Source: Fremontodendron californicum (Eukaryota > Streptophyta > Magnoliopsida > Malvales > Malvaceae). Taken from it: DNA of 64,000 nt. The stretch is taken from positions 4,326,001-4,390,000 of the forward strand of contig JAULJL010000025.1 in NCBI GenBank assembly GCA_030761205.1, in the 5' to 3' direction. Positions 10,921-23,136 of the stretch are shown here, one piece after another (the stretch's first letter is position 1; the number at the start of each line of letters is the position of its first letter). The notes beneath the pieces were generated by a model that saw nothing but the letters and a program-made list of their open reading frames with translations, had not been told where the DNA came from and did not search any database. A program made the position numbers and the translations under genes.

Positions 10921-11651
10921 GTTCAAGGAGATTGGCCCTCTGTTTTCATAAGGAAATTAAAAGATGAACACATTTTTTTTGACGAAAAGCGGGAGCCCCT
11001 TTCTTCTCATGAATTCATTTAGAATTAAGGTTTTGTATTGTGCCATTGGCATAGGTGTACTTCTCTGAGCAGAATTGAACTTACTTCCTTAAATCTTGAT
11101 GCTGCTCCAATAGCTTGTTGTTTGCGACTGCAACAACCCTAAATAGCTAATTTCATAGATAGCTTTTGAGTTTTGACAATGAATAATTTCATAACTTAAG
11201 ATTGTTAATTACTTAATTTTGTCGATTTTGTACTTTGTTAACAAATGGTAATTAATTCTTCATAGGGTTTCTGGTTTGCATCAAGTCAAGATTTATGTTC
11301 TCTTTTTTAAAAAAATAATTGCACTTATTTGCCTAATGTTGTTGTGAAGAAAGTGGCTATTAGATGTCTGACCATGTGGATCATCTTCTTGATTTCCTTG
11401 GTTCAGCTCGTAGAAGTTGCTCTTTCTTAAATGAATGGATTTGCAGCTTAATTTGTAGATGCCCAATCCTGGTTAGTGGAAATATTCTGTATTTTTTTGG
11501 CGAAAGGAGGGGTGGGCTGTAAATGTTAGTGTTCCATAGGCCATGTCACTACACTGATTATTTCTTACCACAGGTTGGGTTTCCTTTAAGGAATCTGCTT
11601 TCTGCTTCAGCTGAGGGGAAAAGAAGTAACTTTCCAACTCTAAGGGCTGCT

Positions 11652-14600
11652 ATGAATCCAATAGACATTAGTTCTTCTGATAGTGAGTTGGATGTAGAAG
11701 ATGTTGGAGACAGAAATACCTCATCTTTAAGGGCTCTTCCAGAATGGGCGGTTACACATGGCACAAATTCAAGGAGTACTGGTTAGTCTGTGTTTTGCAA
11801 ACTTACCATATGGTCTAAGTTTCAAAGTTCATTGTTTAATTCACACTGACCCATATAACCATATTTAAATCTGCAGGTTATGCTAGGCAGTCTCAAAAGA
11901 TTCCTTCTCCCAATCAAGCCCAGTTTTCTAGTTTAAATTCTTCAATTGTAAATAATCATTCATGGATAAACGTTCAGACACATGACCCCAATAACAATGT
12001 TAAAGCCTCAACTCAACTTATTGCCCTAGATGATGGTCCTGAATGTTTTACTGGCAATGGGAATATTGGTCAGCCTCGGACTGTTTATTCTCGAATTGCT
12101 AATGGTTCTGGTACTGATTTTGAGAAACTGATGTCTCAGCAGGCTCTAAAGAGGACTCTTCCTCAATCTCTTCAATTGTCTGGACCAAGTAGTAAATCAG
12201 ACAATTCAGTGGAGAATGTGAGCAGCAGTCAGATTCATGATGCTCACAGAAGCTCTAGCCATTTGGCCGGCCCTAGCTTTTCCAATAACCAGGGCTATAT
12301 GAGAGATCATTATAGCAGGGGCAATAATGATGAAGTTATGAAGTACGGAAACACTAGTAGGATCCTTCCTCCATCTTTGATGCATGGAAAGTCTGTTAAT
12401 TATACACAGTTTGCTGGTCCTGATGATCCTGTATATCGTGCTGGAGTAAGCGAAGAAAGAGTTCCTGTAAATGATGAGAGAATGATTTATCAAGCAGCAC
12501 TGGAGGTATTTCTTGTTTGATCTGAGAGTTTCATCTATCATATCATGATTTAATATTTGATGATCCACTATGCATTATGGAAATTCTTGCATCTTACATC
12601 GGGGTGATGTTATTTTGATAAAAAGGAGCTATAACCTCATTATGCATGTTTTTTGGTTTGTAAAATACAAACTCTATGGTTATTTAAGTTTAAGACAAAC
12701 TTGCTGGACTTCTGAATTTTACCTCATATGCGTAACTTATTCTCTTTAATATGTTATTTACCTTTTCTGGATGATATTTAAAGCAAACACTTATACTATC
12801 ATGCAAAATTGAAAGTCCTTACATAAAAATGCAGACAAAAATTGTTGTGCTACTGTGGCTATTTGCAATTGTGAATTTAATGAACTTTCTTATGCTAAAA
12901 TTATGGAGTATGAATTTGGCCATGGGTTTGTTTTCTTGCCTTTTGCCCTTGGTTGTCCCTTTGTGATTTCTGTGTACACAATAATATTTTGCTGTCTGCT
13001 TTATTTCGCAAGTTGCTAAAAATTGTTTCATATTTGATGTGTTCAGAAAGATTATATATGAAGGGCTTATGTTTCCTGCAGGACCTCAACCAACCAAAAG
13101 TTGAAGCTACTCTTCCTGATGGTCTTTTGTCTGTTCCTCTTTTCAGACATCAGGTCATATTTTTTACCTGTTATGGATAATTCTTTGGTTTATGTTGGTT
13201 ACATGGGTTATTTCTTTGCTTTTTTTCTGGCCATGTTACATGGATTATTTCATTGAATTTTGCAGAAGATTGCATTACATTGGATGCTTCATAGAGAAAC
13301 AAGAAGTAGGTGTTGTATGGGTGGAATATTAGCTGATGATCAGGTTACTTTTTTAAAATCCAGTATTAATTTTATTTATTTATTTATTTATATGATCGAT
13401 GTGCCTTCATGCATATTTTGCAGCATAAAATTTCTGCTGAGATTGATCATGGCTTGATCTTACAGGGCCTTGGTAAAACAATCTCAATGATTGCTCTTAT
13501 ACAAATGCAGAAGTTTTTAGAGTCCAAATTAAAATCAGAAGATCTAGCAAATTCTGAAATTGTAGCACTGAATTTGGATGATGACGATGATAATGGTACT
13601 GGTGGGTCAGAAAAAGTAAAGCAGAATGGAGAATCTGATGATACCAAGTCAATTCCGGAAGTGAGTACTTCTACTGGGGTATTCAGCCGACAGAGGCTAC
13701 AAGCGGGGACATTGGTTGTGTGTCCAGCGAGTGTTCTTCGACAGTGGGCCAGGGAGCTGGATGATAAAGTTGCAGAGGAATCTAAACTTTCTGTCCTCAT
13801 CTATCATGGGGGTAGCAGAACCAAGGATCCTTCTGAACTTGCCAAGTATGATGTGATTCTTACAACATATTCAATTGTCACCAATGAAGTTCCTAAACAA
13901 GCTATTGTTGATGATGATGAGAGTGATGAAAAATATGGATTACATTCTGAATTTTCAATTAACAATAAGAGGAAGAAAACATCTAATGTTGGTAAGAAGG
14001 GGAAAAAGGGTAGGAAAGGAATTGATGGCTCCCTTATTGATTCTAGCGCTGGTGCGCTTGCTAGAGTAAATTGGTTTAGGGTGATACTGGATGAAGCTCA
14101 AACAATAAAAAATCATCGAACACAAGTTGCCAGAGCCTGCTGCAGTCTTCGAGCCAAGCGGAGGTGGTGCTTATCTGGAACACCTATACAAAATGCTATT
14201 GATGATTTGTATAGCTACTTCAGGTTCCTGAAACATGAACCATATGTTCTATATAAAGCATTTTGCTATGGGATAAAAGTTCCGATAGCTAAAGATTATG
14301 TAAAAGGTTACAAGAAGCTGCAAGCTGTTTTGAAGACAGTAATGCTGCGTCGCACAAAAGGTGATTTCCTTCTCTAACAATATTTAGGAGGTTTTGGTGT
14401 ATTAGGAGAAAGTTCATACTTTGCCCCTATAAACTCTAAACATACTCCGTATATTCCCATAGACCATAGTATGTGCAATTTAGGCCCCTAAACCCCCCAT
14501 TTTGTAGATCCGTCCTTGTTATGCAGAAGTGGTATTATCACTTTTGTGTATGACAATTATCAGTAACTGTATTATCTAATATAGGTGTGCTGTATTTGAA

Positions 14601-17600
14601 TTTAGGCTTTGAATCTTTATTGCTGTTTTGGCTGATTTGATTAGTTTCTATCTAGCAACATTGATCGATGGGGAGCCAATAATCAAGTTACCGCCAAAAT
14701 CAATTCACATGTCTAAAGTAGACTTCACAGCTGAGGAGCGGGCTTTCTATACGCAGCTAGAAGCTGATTCACGTTCTCAATTTAAGGTGCCTTTCATTCT
14801 GCATATTTGTTCCCACTTTCAAGTCACTTTTTTGAATATGCGTGACTGATGTACTATTTCAATCGGAATTATCCTTCTGTTTTAATTTGCAACCAGTGGC
14901 ATATTTCATCTTTTGTGTTTGTCAAGTCAAGGCCTTCTTTTTAAGCCCTGTTTGGTGCATATCTGCAATATGAAGTTTGAATCACTATTATTGTACTTCA
15001 AAACTCATTATGTTCTATTTCTGCACAAAATAATATAGTTTGGGAAATGATAATGAAATGATTCTAGTAATTTTTTTTCTGCTTCAATAAGGAACCTCCT
15101 CCACCTCCCAGAAATGATTCTTTTTTTATTTTTTTGGTTACTTTTTGGGGTGGGAAGGTTTGAATAATGTTGCAATGCAATTAAAAGTTTGCAGTCTTAT
15201 TGTGTAGCAAAAAGATATTACATGATTAAGACATGGGATGATGGGATGATGCAGGTGATGAAACGATCAGCTGTGCAGGGATATGATAAAGTTCCCCTTC
15301 CATTTTCTTGAACCATGATTTGACATTATTTCCTGAACCAAAAAAATAAATGGAGTTTTTTGTGAACTTTGTTGAACTTAAGAGAACTAACCTTGTGGGT
15401 GATTGCTGTAATTTTTCTCCATTAGGCTGCAGGTTGTAAGATGAATAAGAACTTACTCTCTCATAATAGCATGATGAGTCAGGCACGATGTAACTTGTCT
15501 GTTTTTATGTGATTATAATGCATGAGAGATATTGAGTAGATAGTATGTATAAAATGTCATTGCCTTAGGGTCCAAAATAGGCAGACTCACTGCCTCTTCT
15601 TCCTTGTTACCTAGAATATTTTGTTCTATTTAGACTTGAGTTGAACGTGGAATCTTGTGGTAAGTTGGGCAAAATATACTGCTCAATCTTGCTAATTTCA
15701 ATGATCACCCACTATTATTGCTAGATAAAAACTGACAGGTAACTTGTTAATACTTTTTTTAGCTTCTTTTGTAAGCCTTATAGAGCAAATTGGGTTCTCG
15801 AACATCTTTCCACTAACATAATATTAATAATCTGGTTCAATTTTGTAGAATGTACAAATTGCTCCACAACATTTTTTTGCTATACAAAATCATAATGGTT
15901 GTTTAGCTCGTACAAATGTAATTGCTTGATAATACACTTTACTAGGATTAATTTTGTGATTTAAAGATTTAATTCCTATATGTTAGTGAACAAAATTTGC
16001 TGTCATTTACAAGCATTCGAATTCTGTAGGTGTTTTGCGAACATATCATTTACAATACCTTGATCATATTTCATTTACTCTAATTTCATGCTCATATCAG
16101 TCTGACATCATGCTGTAAATATGGAGTAACCTAAACTTTCCGGTAAAAGTTTTTGCTTATGTGAAGATTAAATCATGCTTTTCGATATTATCTATCATCT
16201 GATAGTTACACATCTTTTAATATATATTTCCTACAGGCATATGCAGCTGCTGGCACGCTGAACCAAAATTATGCAAATATTCTTTTGATGCTTTTGCGCC
16301 TACGTCAGGCTTGTGGTCATCCACTTCTTGTCAAAGGATTTAACTCTGACTCCATTCGAAACTCTGACTCCATTCGAGAATCTGACTCTGTTGGACAAGT
16401 TTCTGTAGAAATGGCAAAGACACTTCCTAGAGAAATGCTGATTAATCTACTGAACTGCTTGGAAACTTCCTTTGCCATCTGTCTTGTATGCAATGTGAGT
16501 TTTTCTTGAACGTAATATTTCACCTAAATATGGCTCTATTGCACATTATCTGAATGTTGTTACTGTAGCAATGACTTATCTGTAATTTTTATATGCTGGT
16601 AATTTGAGGAATATAAGCAATTTCCCTGTCATGATAATTTTTAATATTTTAAGACCAAAGGTGAGGCAATTGCAATTCAATGTGTTTAATCTGGAAAGGG
16701 TTACACGTCTAAAATTATTGGAGTGAGGGGTGTAGCTTTCTAGAAGTGTTTTTTTTTTTTTTTCGCTACTCAATTATTACTTTTTGTCATTTTTAATCCT
16801 CTTTGGTATAGGCAGTAGATGTGAAATATTTTTCAATTCCAACTCTCATAGTATCTGGCTAGCGAGCCGGAAAAATTTATTATTTAAAAAAAATCTGTAT
16901 AATTATTCTAATGCTTAATGCTTTTTGCAGGATCCACCTGATGACCCTGTTGTTACCATGTGTGGTCATGTTTTCTGCTATCAGTGTGTGTCAGAATATC
17001 TGACGGGCGATGATAATATGTGCCCTGCGCCTGCATGTAAAGAACAACTTGGTGATGATATAGTTTTCTCTAAAGCTACTCTTAGGAGCTGTATTGCAGA
17101 TGGTCTTAGTGGTAGTCCCATGCATCCTCAGTTCTTTGAAAAGTCAGCGATTTTACAGTATGAGTACAGTTCATCAAAAATCAAGGCCGTCATTGAAATT
17201 CTTCAGTCAAAATGTTTATTAAAGAATTCAAGTCCTGAATCACAGAGTTCCACAACAGTTTATTCAAACTCACTAGCCGACGGACCAATAAAAGCAATTG
17301 TTTTCTCACAGTGGACTAGTATGTTGAACTTAGTTGAGCACTCACTACGTAATCATGGTATAAACTATAGGAGGCTTGATGGGACAATGACTTTAGTTGC
17401 GCGAGACAGGAATGTCAAAGAGTTCAATACTGACCCAGAGGTTTGTTCCTACCTCTTGAATTTAAGTAATTCCCAAATGCCAATAGGTTGTTTCTTAGTG
17501 GGCAAATTGGTTATTATTCTGTAGACTTACTTGCATACATATGTGCCTATATTCTGTAAACATTTGAATATCATTAAGAGCGTGCTTTAATGTTTTACTT

Positions 17601-18299
17601 TAGTAAATCTATGATGTAAAACATGATGTAATTCTATTTCTTACTTTAACTTCTCCCATCCATTAATTTTTTTGCAGGTTACTGTGATGCTGATGTCATT
17701 AAAAGCTGGAAACCTTGGTTTGAATATGGTTGCTGCAAATCATGTTATCCTTCTGGACCTCTGGTGGAATCCAACTACTGAAGACCAGGCTATTGATCGA
17801 GCACATAGAATTGGACAGACTCGACCTGTTACTGTAACTCGGATCACCATTAAAGACACAGTGGAAGATAGAATATTATCTCTTCAGGTATTTTCTTTCT
17901 ATAAATTGTGCTATGACTTAGAAATGTCTCCGATTAAAGATGTATAGGTCATTCATATAGTTAATTTGAATATTTAGGTTTTTTTTTTTCTTCTTTTTTC
18001 TGGTGCTGTTGATTTGGATGTCATTACCAGGATTACTGTATAATAATTGTTCAGAATAATCTTTTCGGTATTTTCTGGAAATTGCAAGACCAGCAAATGT
18101 CTTAGCCTTTGGAGATGAAGAATTTGCATTGTTGGCAGACCTGGTGAAGATTTGTTGTCTAATACTTGTCTTTTTGTTCGCCTCTATGTAGGATGAAAAA
18201 AGAAAAATGGTTGCTTCTGCTTTTGGTGAAGATCAAAGTGGGGGCTCAGGAACTCGATTAACAGTGGAAGATCTCAAATATCTATTTATGGGAGATTAG
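11652..18299 (+). CDS. CHR27/CHR28-like (FRG): SNF2-family ATPase with embedded RING finger (CHR27/CHR28, FRG1/FRG2 type)
   Basis: Coding exons: 11652-11781, 11877-12505, 13082-13153, 13266-13343, 13466-14360, 14656-14786, 16237-16494, 16931-17440, 17678-17887 and 18192-18299. Together they make 3021 nt, or 1006 residues, close to the roughly 980 of Arabidopsis CHR28. The N-terminal 250 residues are low complexity and start with MNPIDISSSDSE. The ATPase half has Walker A GLGKT at 304-308 (split after DDQ by an intron), DEAQ at 512-515 and SGTPIQN. A C3HC4 RING follows (Cys727, Cys730, Cys742, His744, Cys747, Cys750, Cys762, Cys767). The helicase-C half ends with AGNLGLN at 911-917 and QAIDRAHRIGQ at 938-948. 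This matches Rad5/16-type SNF2-RING proteins; the Arabidopsis pair FRG1/FRG2 works with SUVR2 in RNA-directed DNA methylation. The enzyme should act in the nucleus as a DNA translocase, possibly also as a ubiquitin or SUMO-targeted ligase. CHR27 versus CHR28 orthology is inferred from neighbours. Confidence 0.93.
14361..14655 (+). other. Intron of the SNF2 gene
   Basis: The GT donor at 14361 and the AG acceptor at 14654-14655 (tctag) join 'RRTKG' to 'ATLIDGEP' in frame. This removes an intronic stop that would otherwise truncate the ATPase core. Confidence 0.7.
14787..16236 (+). other. 1.45-kb intron of the SNF2 gene
   Basis: This is the second-largest intron of the gene after the 5' UTR intron. 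I see only T-rich sequence and no recognisable element or ORF. Confidence 0.6.
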
Positions 18300-20745
18300 C
18301 CATCTCATTTTGCTGCATTCTTCTGGCCTTATATTTTCCTGCTTGAAGTTTCCATCAAGAAAGTTTGAGATTTGAAAATTTTGATCAGAACAGGAAATTG
18401 CATACATCTAGTGCCTGCTAAATTCTGTCACTCTTGTTTTGCAAATTAAGATGGTGACTTATGTGAGATTTTTGAAGTCCAAAGGCATTTTTTTGTTCCA
18501 ATCAGGTGCAGAAATAGGAAGGCAAGGCTGCCTGTAAATGTTCTAATTAATTTGTATTGTACATCAAACTTTTGGTTTTTCTAGTTAACCTCATTTGTTC
18601 TTAATGTAATACATAATGTTATTTCCAAATTATTGTGTTTGTTTGTTTGTCACTAAGCTTTCCTTGTTTCACCTTAAAAACCCCTCTCCTCATCACTGAA
18701 GAAAGGATGGTGGACCAAATTTCATTGGACGTATCCTTTGCATCAAGGCTTGGGTGGAAGGACGACCATGGAAAGCAAAGAAGCTACTTTTCATTTTTTC
18801 TAAAGTACCCGTGTCCGACATCCATATCAGACACATCTTCGGATAAGGATATGAAAGTATGATCCTCCAAATATATGGAAAAACTTAAAAAAAAAATTGA
18901 ACATACCCGTGTCAAACACATGCCCGTATCCGACGCTCACCTCTGAGTTCAAGAAAAATAGGTTTTCACTAACAACTTTTTAAGTTTGTTGATTAGAGGA
19001 TATGCCCATAGTTTGTAGGGAGGATGGGGTAGAGAGAATGCAGGCTACCTTTGAGCAGATTTCGTAGTCTGGGAATAAGGGAAGGAATTATAGATGTTGG
19101 GATTTTAACTCAAAATCTGTTGGATGTCACATTTTAAAGGTAATTGTATGAATCAATCGAATTAAGTCTCGAGTTTCCCTTTGAGCGGGTGATTACGAAC
19201 AAACTTCACTTTGGTTGGCCTTCGGCCCCACTAGAAAAGAGTTAAGAATTGAGAGGTATTGGATTGAACCTGCAGCAAATTCAAGTTCCCCTAGCTAGCT
19301 TTACACTGACTGTACATTTGTCTTTGTTTTCCTGCTTTTAATGAGAAAATATATTCCCAAACAATAGCTGTTTCATCCACTGAGTTGTCATTTTCTATCC
19401 TCTTTTTCTTTTATGTTGTTTTTAGCTGTCATCCAGGTTTGTTTCACATATATTTTGGATTTTAACCTGGTCTGAAAGAGGATGGAAGCTGGTGTATAAA
19501 ACTGAAACCGTTTTCACTCCCCTCGAATTGTTCAAAACAAGCAATAGTCCAATACAGAAAGAAAAACATCCTCTATAAACTTCCTAGGAGCCCTTTGCAT
19601 TAGGCTTTTTGGGGGACAATGTTTGCAAAATGTCTTCAAGCCCGTTGAGCCGAAATGAACATATATTAAGAGAATTTTTTGTTAGCCTGTTCAGGATTTA
19701 ATCTCGTTAAGACAACCTCTGACAGACAGGTGATGAAGACTGTCGAACAATTATCACTACAAAGGGAGTTCTAGAGTAAAATCTTTATAGTGAGCTTAAA
19801 ATAGATTTTATTATATATAAATATGATAAATTATATATGTAACTGAAAGTTATCATGTATTAATGTAATTTTTTTTTAACATATAAACATGACAAATTAC
19901 ATAAATTGAAAGTTATCATGTATTTATATAAATTGAAAGTTGTTATGTATTTATGTAATTTTTTTTTTTACATATAAACATATAAATTATATAAATTTTT
20001 GGAGCTTAAAAAACTTATTTTAAGGAGTTTTTTTTATAGTTTTATATAAATTGAAAGTTGCTTTGACAAGCATTGTTTTGAAATATATCCCAAACGATCC
20101 TGAATTTCTGCCAAAGTTTCGCCTTTGCTTTTTGTTGATTCCCATTCTTTGACCAACTTCACCAAACAAATTGCAACTTTTGTGGGCCTCTAAAGCGTTT
20201 TCAAAAACTCCTACTAAGAGAACCTAAAATTGCAAACCTAAATAGTAGTCACCACTAAAATTTCCCTGTATTTCCCATCTTAATTAGAGAGATGGAAAAG
20301 AAAGGGAGATGCATACTAAGTTGTCTTTCCTACTAATCTCACCACCATTTTTGATAAGCGGAAAAAGTAAACACTTGTCAAAATCTTTGCAAAAGAGGGG
20401 GAAAAGTAGATGCCTTTGTAAAAGTCATTGCTTGAACGCACGCACTCCAACATTAGGGCTTAAACACAGCGTAGTGATGGCTTCACATGTCCACCGAAGT
20501 GGTGGCTCCCCCCCCCCCCCCCTCAGCCCTCATGATTTCAACACCATAGCCCTTGTGAGAAAGACATAGCCAAAGGAATCTCCGTATGTAAAAACAAAAA
20601 AGCTGGTGGTGGTGGGCAATCAGCAATGTGCTGCAGGTCAATCAAGGTCCATTTCCACCCAAAGCCAATCTATGAGCTGAACCCTGAATTATACTATTTA
20701 AATTTGATAACATTGAACACAACACACAATACGGTACGAAATGAA
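18300..20745. other. Intergenic region between the SNF2 gene and the ASPG2-like gene
   Basis: The helicase 3' UTR probably ends near 18600 (ttaatgtaatacataatg). At 18784-18957 lies a degraded CTATGTT-family MITE ('aaagtacccgtgtccgacat', 'tatgatcctccaaatatatgg'). At 19760-20045 lies the second copy of the 3702-4035 repeat. A 15-bp poly-C tract sits at about 20507-20521. No gene was seen. Confidence 0.5.
19760..20045. repeat. ATATAAACATGA repeat element, copy 2
   Basis: It starts 'agggagttctagagtaaaat' and continues 'gtgagcttaaaatagatttta', several 'acatataaacatgacaaatt' and 'attgaaagttatcatgtatt' units, and an 'aaacttattttaaggagttttttttatag' end. The order is the same as at 3702-4035, but the opening hairpin is lost. 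Confidence 0.5.
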
Positions 20746-21029
20746 TAGATCTGTTTACGGATCAGATAGTCCGTTCGGTCCGGTAGACTCGGTCCGTATT
20801 GGATCGGATCTGGATAGATATTTCTTGATCTGAACCGACCTAGTTCGAAATAGTATTTTATGTATTATAATAATATTATTTTTTAACTTTTGATTATAAA
20901 AATATATAAATATTAATAAAAAATATTTTTTATATATATATGATGAAAAGTGTTTTGAACCCGTCGGTCGGGCCTGGGCAAAGATGTTGAAAAAAATTCG
21001 GACCGTGGTCCGGCCCATGAGCATATCTA
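20746..21029. mobile_element. hAT-like MITE of the TAGACCTG..CATGGGCCGG family, nested in another repeat
   Basis: The termini TAGATCTGTTTACGGATC and GGCCCATGAGCATATCTA are inverted repeats, like those of 44581-44845. The flanks GAAATGAA and AAAATACA match at 5 of 8 positions, so the duplication is decayed. The flanking sequence (20705-20745 and 21030-21172) belongs to the TAGACCTGACAAT family and reads through if the element is removed, so the element landed inside an older MITE. Confidence 0.55.
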
Positions 21030-21678
21030 AAAATACATACACAAATATATCAAAATCTATATAATATAAATTATTAACATATTAAAATTTATATTAATAT
21101 AAAACATCTTAACTATAATTATAATAAAAATATATTTACGATACGAATATACAAATTATCAAATATATCCTATACTTACTGTACATTGTGCAAAAGGGTC
21201 ATCTTAGATCCTCTCATGTTCACACAAAGGGTACTCGACTCGAAATACCCAAGTAAAAGATCTTTTTAATGATTCTTTCTTTTGACTGTCTGCAGATTTG
21301 ACTCTTACTCTTACATTTACATACCCTTAGGCCTTAACTTTGTTTTTTACCTTTGCTACCTCTTTGCATAAACTTCAAACATTCACATTCACATTATATA
21401 TATATATATATTATATACTAGTTTTTTCCATTATGAATAAGGCAAAACTTTAATCAAAATCATAGACACTATTAATACATCAGACTTTTATATTTATAAT
21501 AATAGAAAAATATTAACCGGTACTATTGAATGCAATTTCTTTTTTAAAATAATAATTAAATAATTTTTAATTGTTATCTATCGACATTCTTTAACCGAAC
21601 ACTTTATAATATAATAAGATAATAATACTTTAACTAAGAACCACCTAGCAAAATTCACTATTTCTTTACATCATCAGC
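21030..21678. other. 3' flank of the ASPG2-like gene
   Basis: Remainder of the split TAGACCTGACAAT repeat to about 21172, then AT-rich DNA with a (TA)n run near 21396-21412. A partial copy of the 1950-2690 MITE type follows at about 21535-21650 ('gttatctatcgacattctttaaccgaacactttata'). No gene. Confidence 0.4.
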
Positions 21679-23136
21679 TTAGCAAACATTGGGGCCAAAC
21701 CCCACGAAGCCATTGGCTCCATCAAAGGAAATTTGGATCCCCTCTTGCTGGACGTTCCCTATTATTGAAAGTCCTGAACCCGAAGAAGCAAATGCAAAAC
21801 AGAAAGTTCCCACATCATCAACAGGAATAAGAAAGTTACTTGCGGGTAGGGTCAGGATTGGCCCGCCCGAGAAATAAAATGATACTGTTGGAACCCGAAC
21901 TGAGACAAAACCCGATAAATTGTAACAGGTATCGAATATGGATACTTCGGAGATTCGGGGAAGGTTAGCCGTTTGCGCGATAAAGGCGTCGCGGAAGGCA
22001 TTGTAAGCCAAGGTTGGGAACCTTGTCACGGCCGTGCCAGTATCCATAACAACTCCTCCATACCCTAATTCAGTAAGCCGAAAAATGTCTTCGGATACGG
22101 GTACCCGAATGCCTCCTATTCCAAGACCCGAAAGCCCAACATAGTAAAAACTCGGGGCCTGTGGGTTACGTAGCAAAGGGACCCATGCAGCACCCACGGG
22201 CATTGCTCCACGCCCGAATACCAATGACCCGGATGCATCGGAGCCCCGACTCACTAAACAGTAACTAAATGCACCCCCAGTTTGACCACCCAATTGACCC
22301 ACAAGTGACATGAATCCACCTCCAAGGCCCAACAACCCGGCTGCACCAATGAACATGCCCCGGTTAATATGCCCACATCCTATAGCCACATTTTTAACCA
22401 CGGTTCGACCGAAAGTGAGTGTTTCAAGCGCCAGGGTCCCTTTTGTATAAGACCCATCACCATACATAACTTCATAACGACACCGACCCGCATGGCAACC
22501 CGAATTCTCAATCCGGTCACAAACAGAAGAGCTACAAGAGACGCCACCGTAAGAAGCAGAATCAGCCGGGTCAAAAACCGGGTCGGATTGTTTATAACAT
22601 TGGTTACAAGGCTGACACTGGACCCAAACAATATCACTGCCCGAGTCGATAACCATATATTGACTTCTTGGTGGGCTACCAACCCCTATTCTCACAAAGT
22701 ACTCTCCACTTCCTTGGTCCATTCCTGAAACGACATCTGACCCAAAATCGTTCACTTCAGGAGCAGCCTCACCGTCGTGGCTTACGCCGCCAGAGAGGCG
22801 GCGGAGGAGACTTGCCACCCTTTTTTCGTCCCTTTGCATGCGTGCATGAAAACGGTGGCTATGGCCGTGGAAAATGGCGGTATTGTTGGAAGATAACTTG
22901 TCCCTATGGACAAGTTTCAGCTTCCATTTCCCTTGATCACTTTCACTAACGTTGACGTTGGGAAGTTCGTGATATTCAGATGTTTCGAGAGGCCGCCTAG
23001 GGCTTTTTGCCCCAATAAGATCTTGTTTCACGTTCAAGAGTTGAAAGTCAGGGAACGAGGTAGTGGCAATGCTACTTAGAGTAATTAGGCGTAGCATCGC
23101 CACCAGGATCATTTGCAGTGCTGGGGAAGCTAACAT
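21679..23136 (-). CDS. ASPG2-like: Nepenthesin-type aspartic protease (ASPG2-like)
   Basis: Single exon on the minus strand. The open frame extends upstream to an ATG at 23250, but I chose the ATG at 23136 (residue 39 of the long frame). The hydrophobic run after it (ILVAMLRLITLSSIATTS) makes a proper signal peptide, whereas the longer N-terminus is hydrophilic and not secretory. The result is 485 residues, near the 470 of Arabidopsis ASPG2. The two catalytic motifs are DSGSD at 164-168 and DTGT at 365-368. The flap has YGDGSY, and the cysteine-rich nepenthesin insert (VQCQPCNQCYKQSDPVFDP) follows the first motif. A propeptide with KLVHRD lies at about 75-85. Family members are secreted or vacuolar pepsin-like proteases; ASPG proteins are linked to drought and ABA responses in guard cells, which is family knowledge and not visible here. 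Intact. Confidence 0.88.
   Translation of the reverse strand: MLASPALQMILVAMLRLITLSSIATTSFPDFQLLNVKQDLIGAKSPRRPLETSEYHELPNVNVSESDQGKWKLKLVHRDKLSSNNTAIFHGHSHRFHARMQRDEKRVASLLRRLSGGVSHDGEAAPEVNDFGSDVVSGMDQGSGEYFVRIGVGSPPRSQYMVIDSGSDIVWVQCQPCNQCYKQSDPVFDPADSASYGGVSCSSSVCDRIENSGCHAGRCRYEVMYGDGSYTKGTLALETLTFGRTVVKNVAIGCGHINRGMFIGAAGLLGLGGGFMSLVGQLGGQTGGAFSYCLVSRGSDASGSLVFGRGAMPVGAAWVPLLRNPQAPSFYYVGLSGLGIGGIRVPVSEDIFRLTELGYGGVVMDTGTAVTRFPTLAYNAFRDAFIAQTANLPRISEVSIFDTCYNLSGFVSVRVPTVSFYFSGGPILTLPASNFLIPVDDVGTFCFAFASSGSGLSIIGNVQQEGIQISFDGANGFVGFGPNVC

Noticed and set aside
20309..20569. Plus-strand 86-residue frame crossing a poly-C tract
   Set aside because: The proline run comes from the poly-C tract; no family resemblance, and it sits in intergenic DNA.
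22369..22949. Plus-strand open frames opposite the aspartic protease
   Set aside because: Shadow frames of a GC-richer coding region; no motifs.
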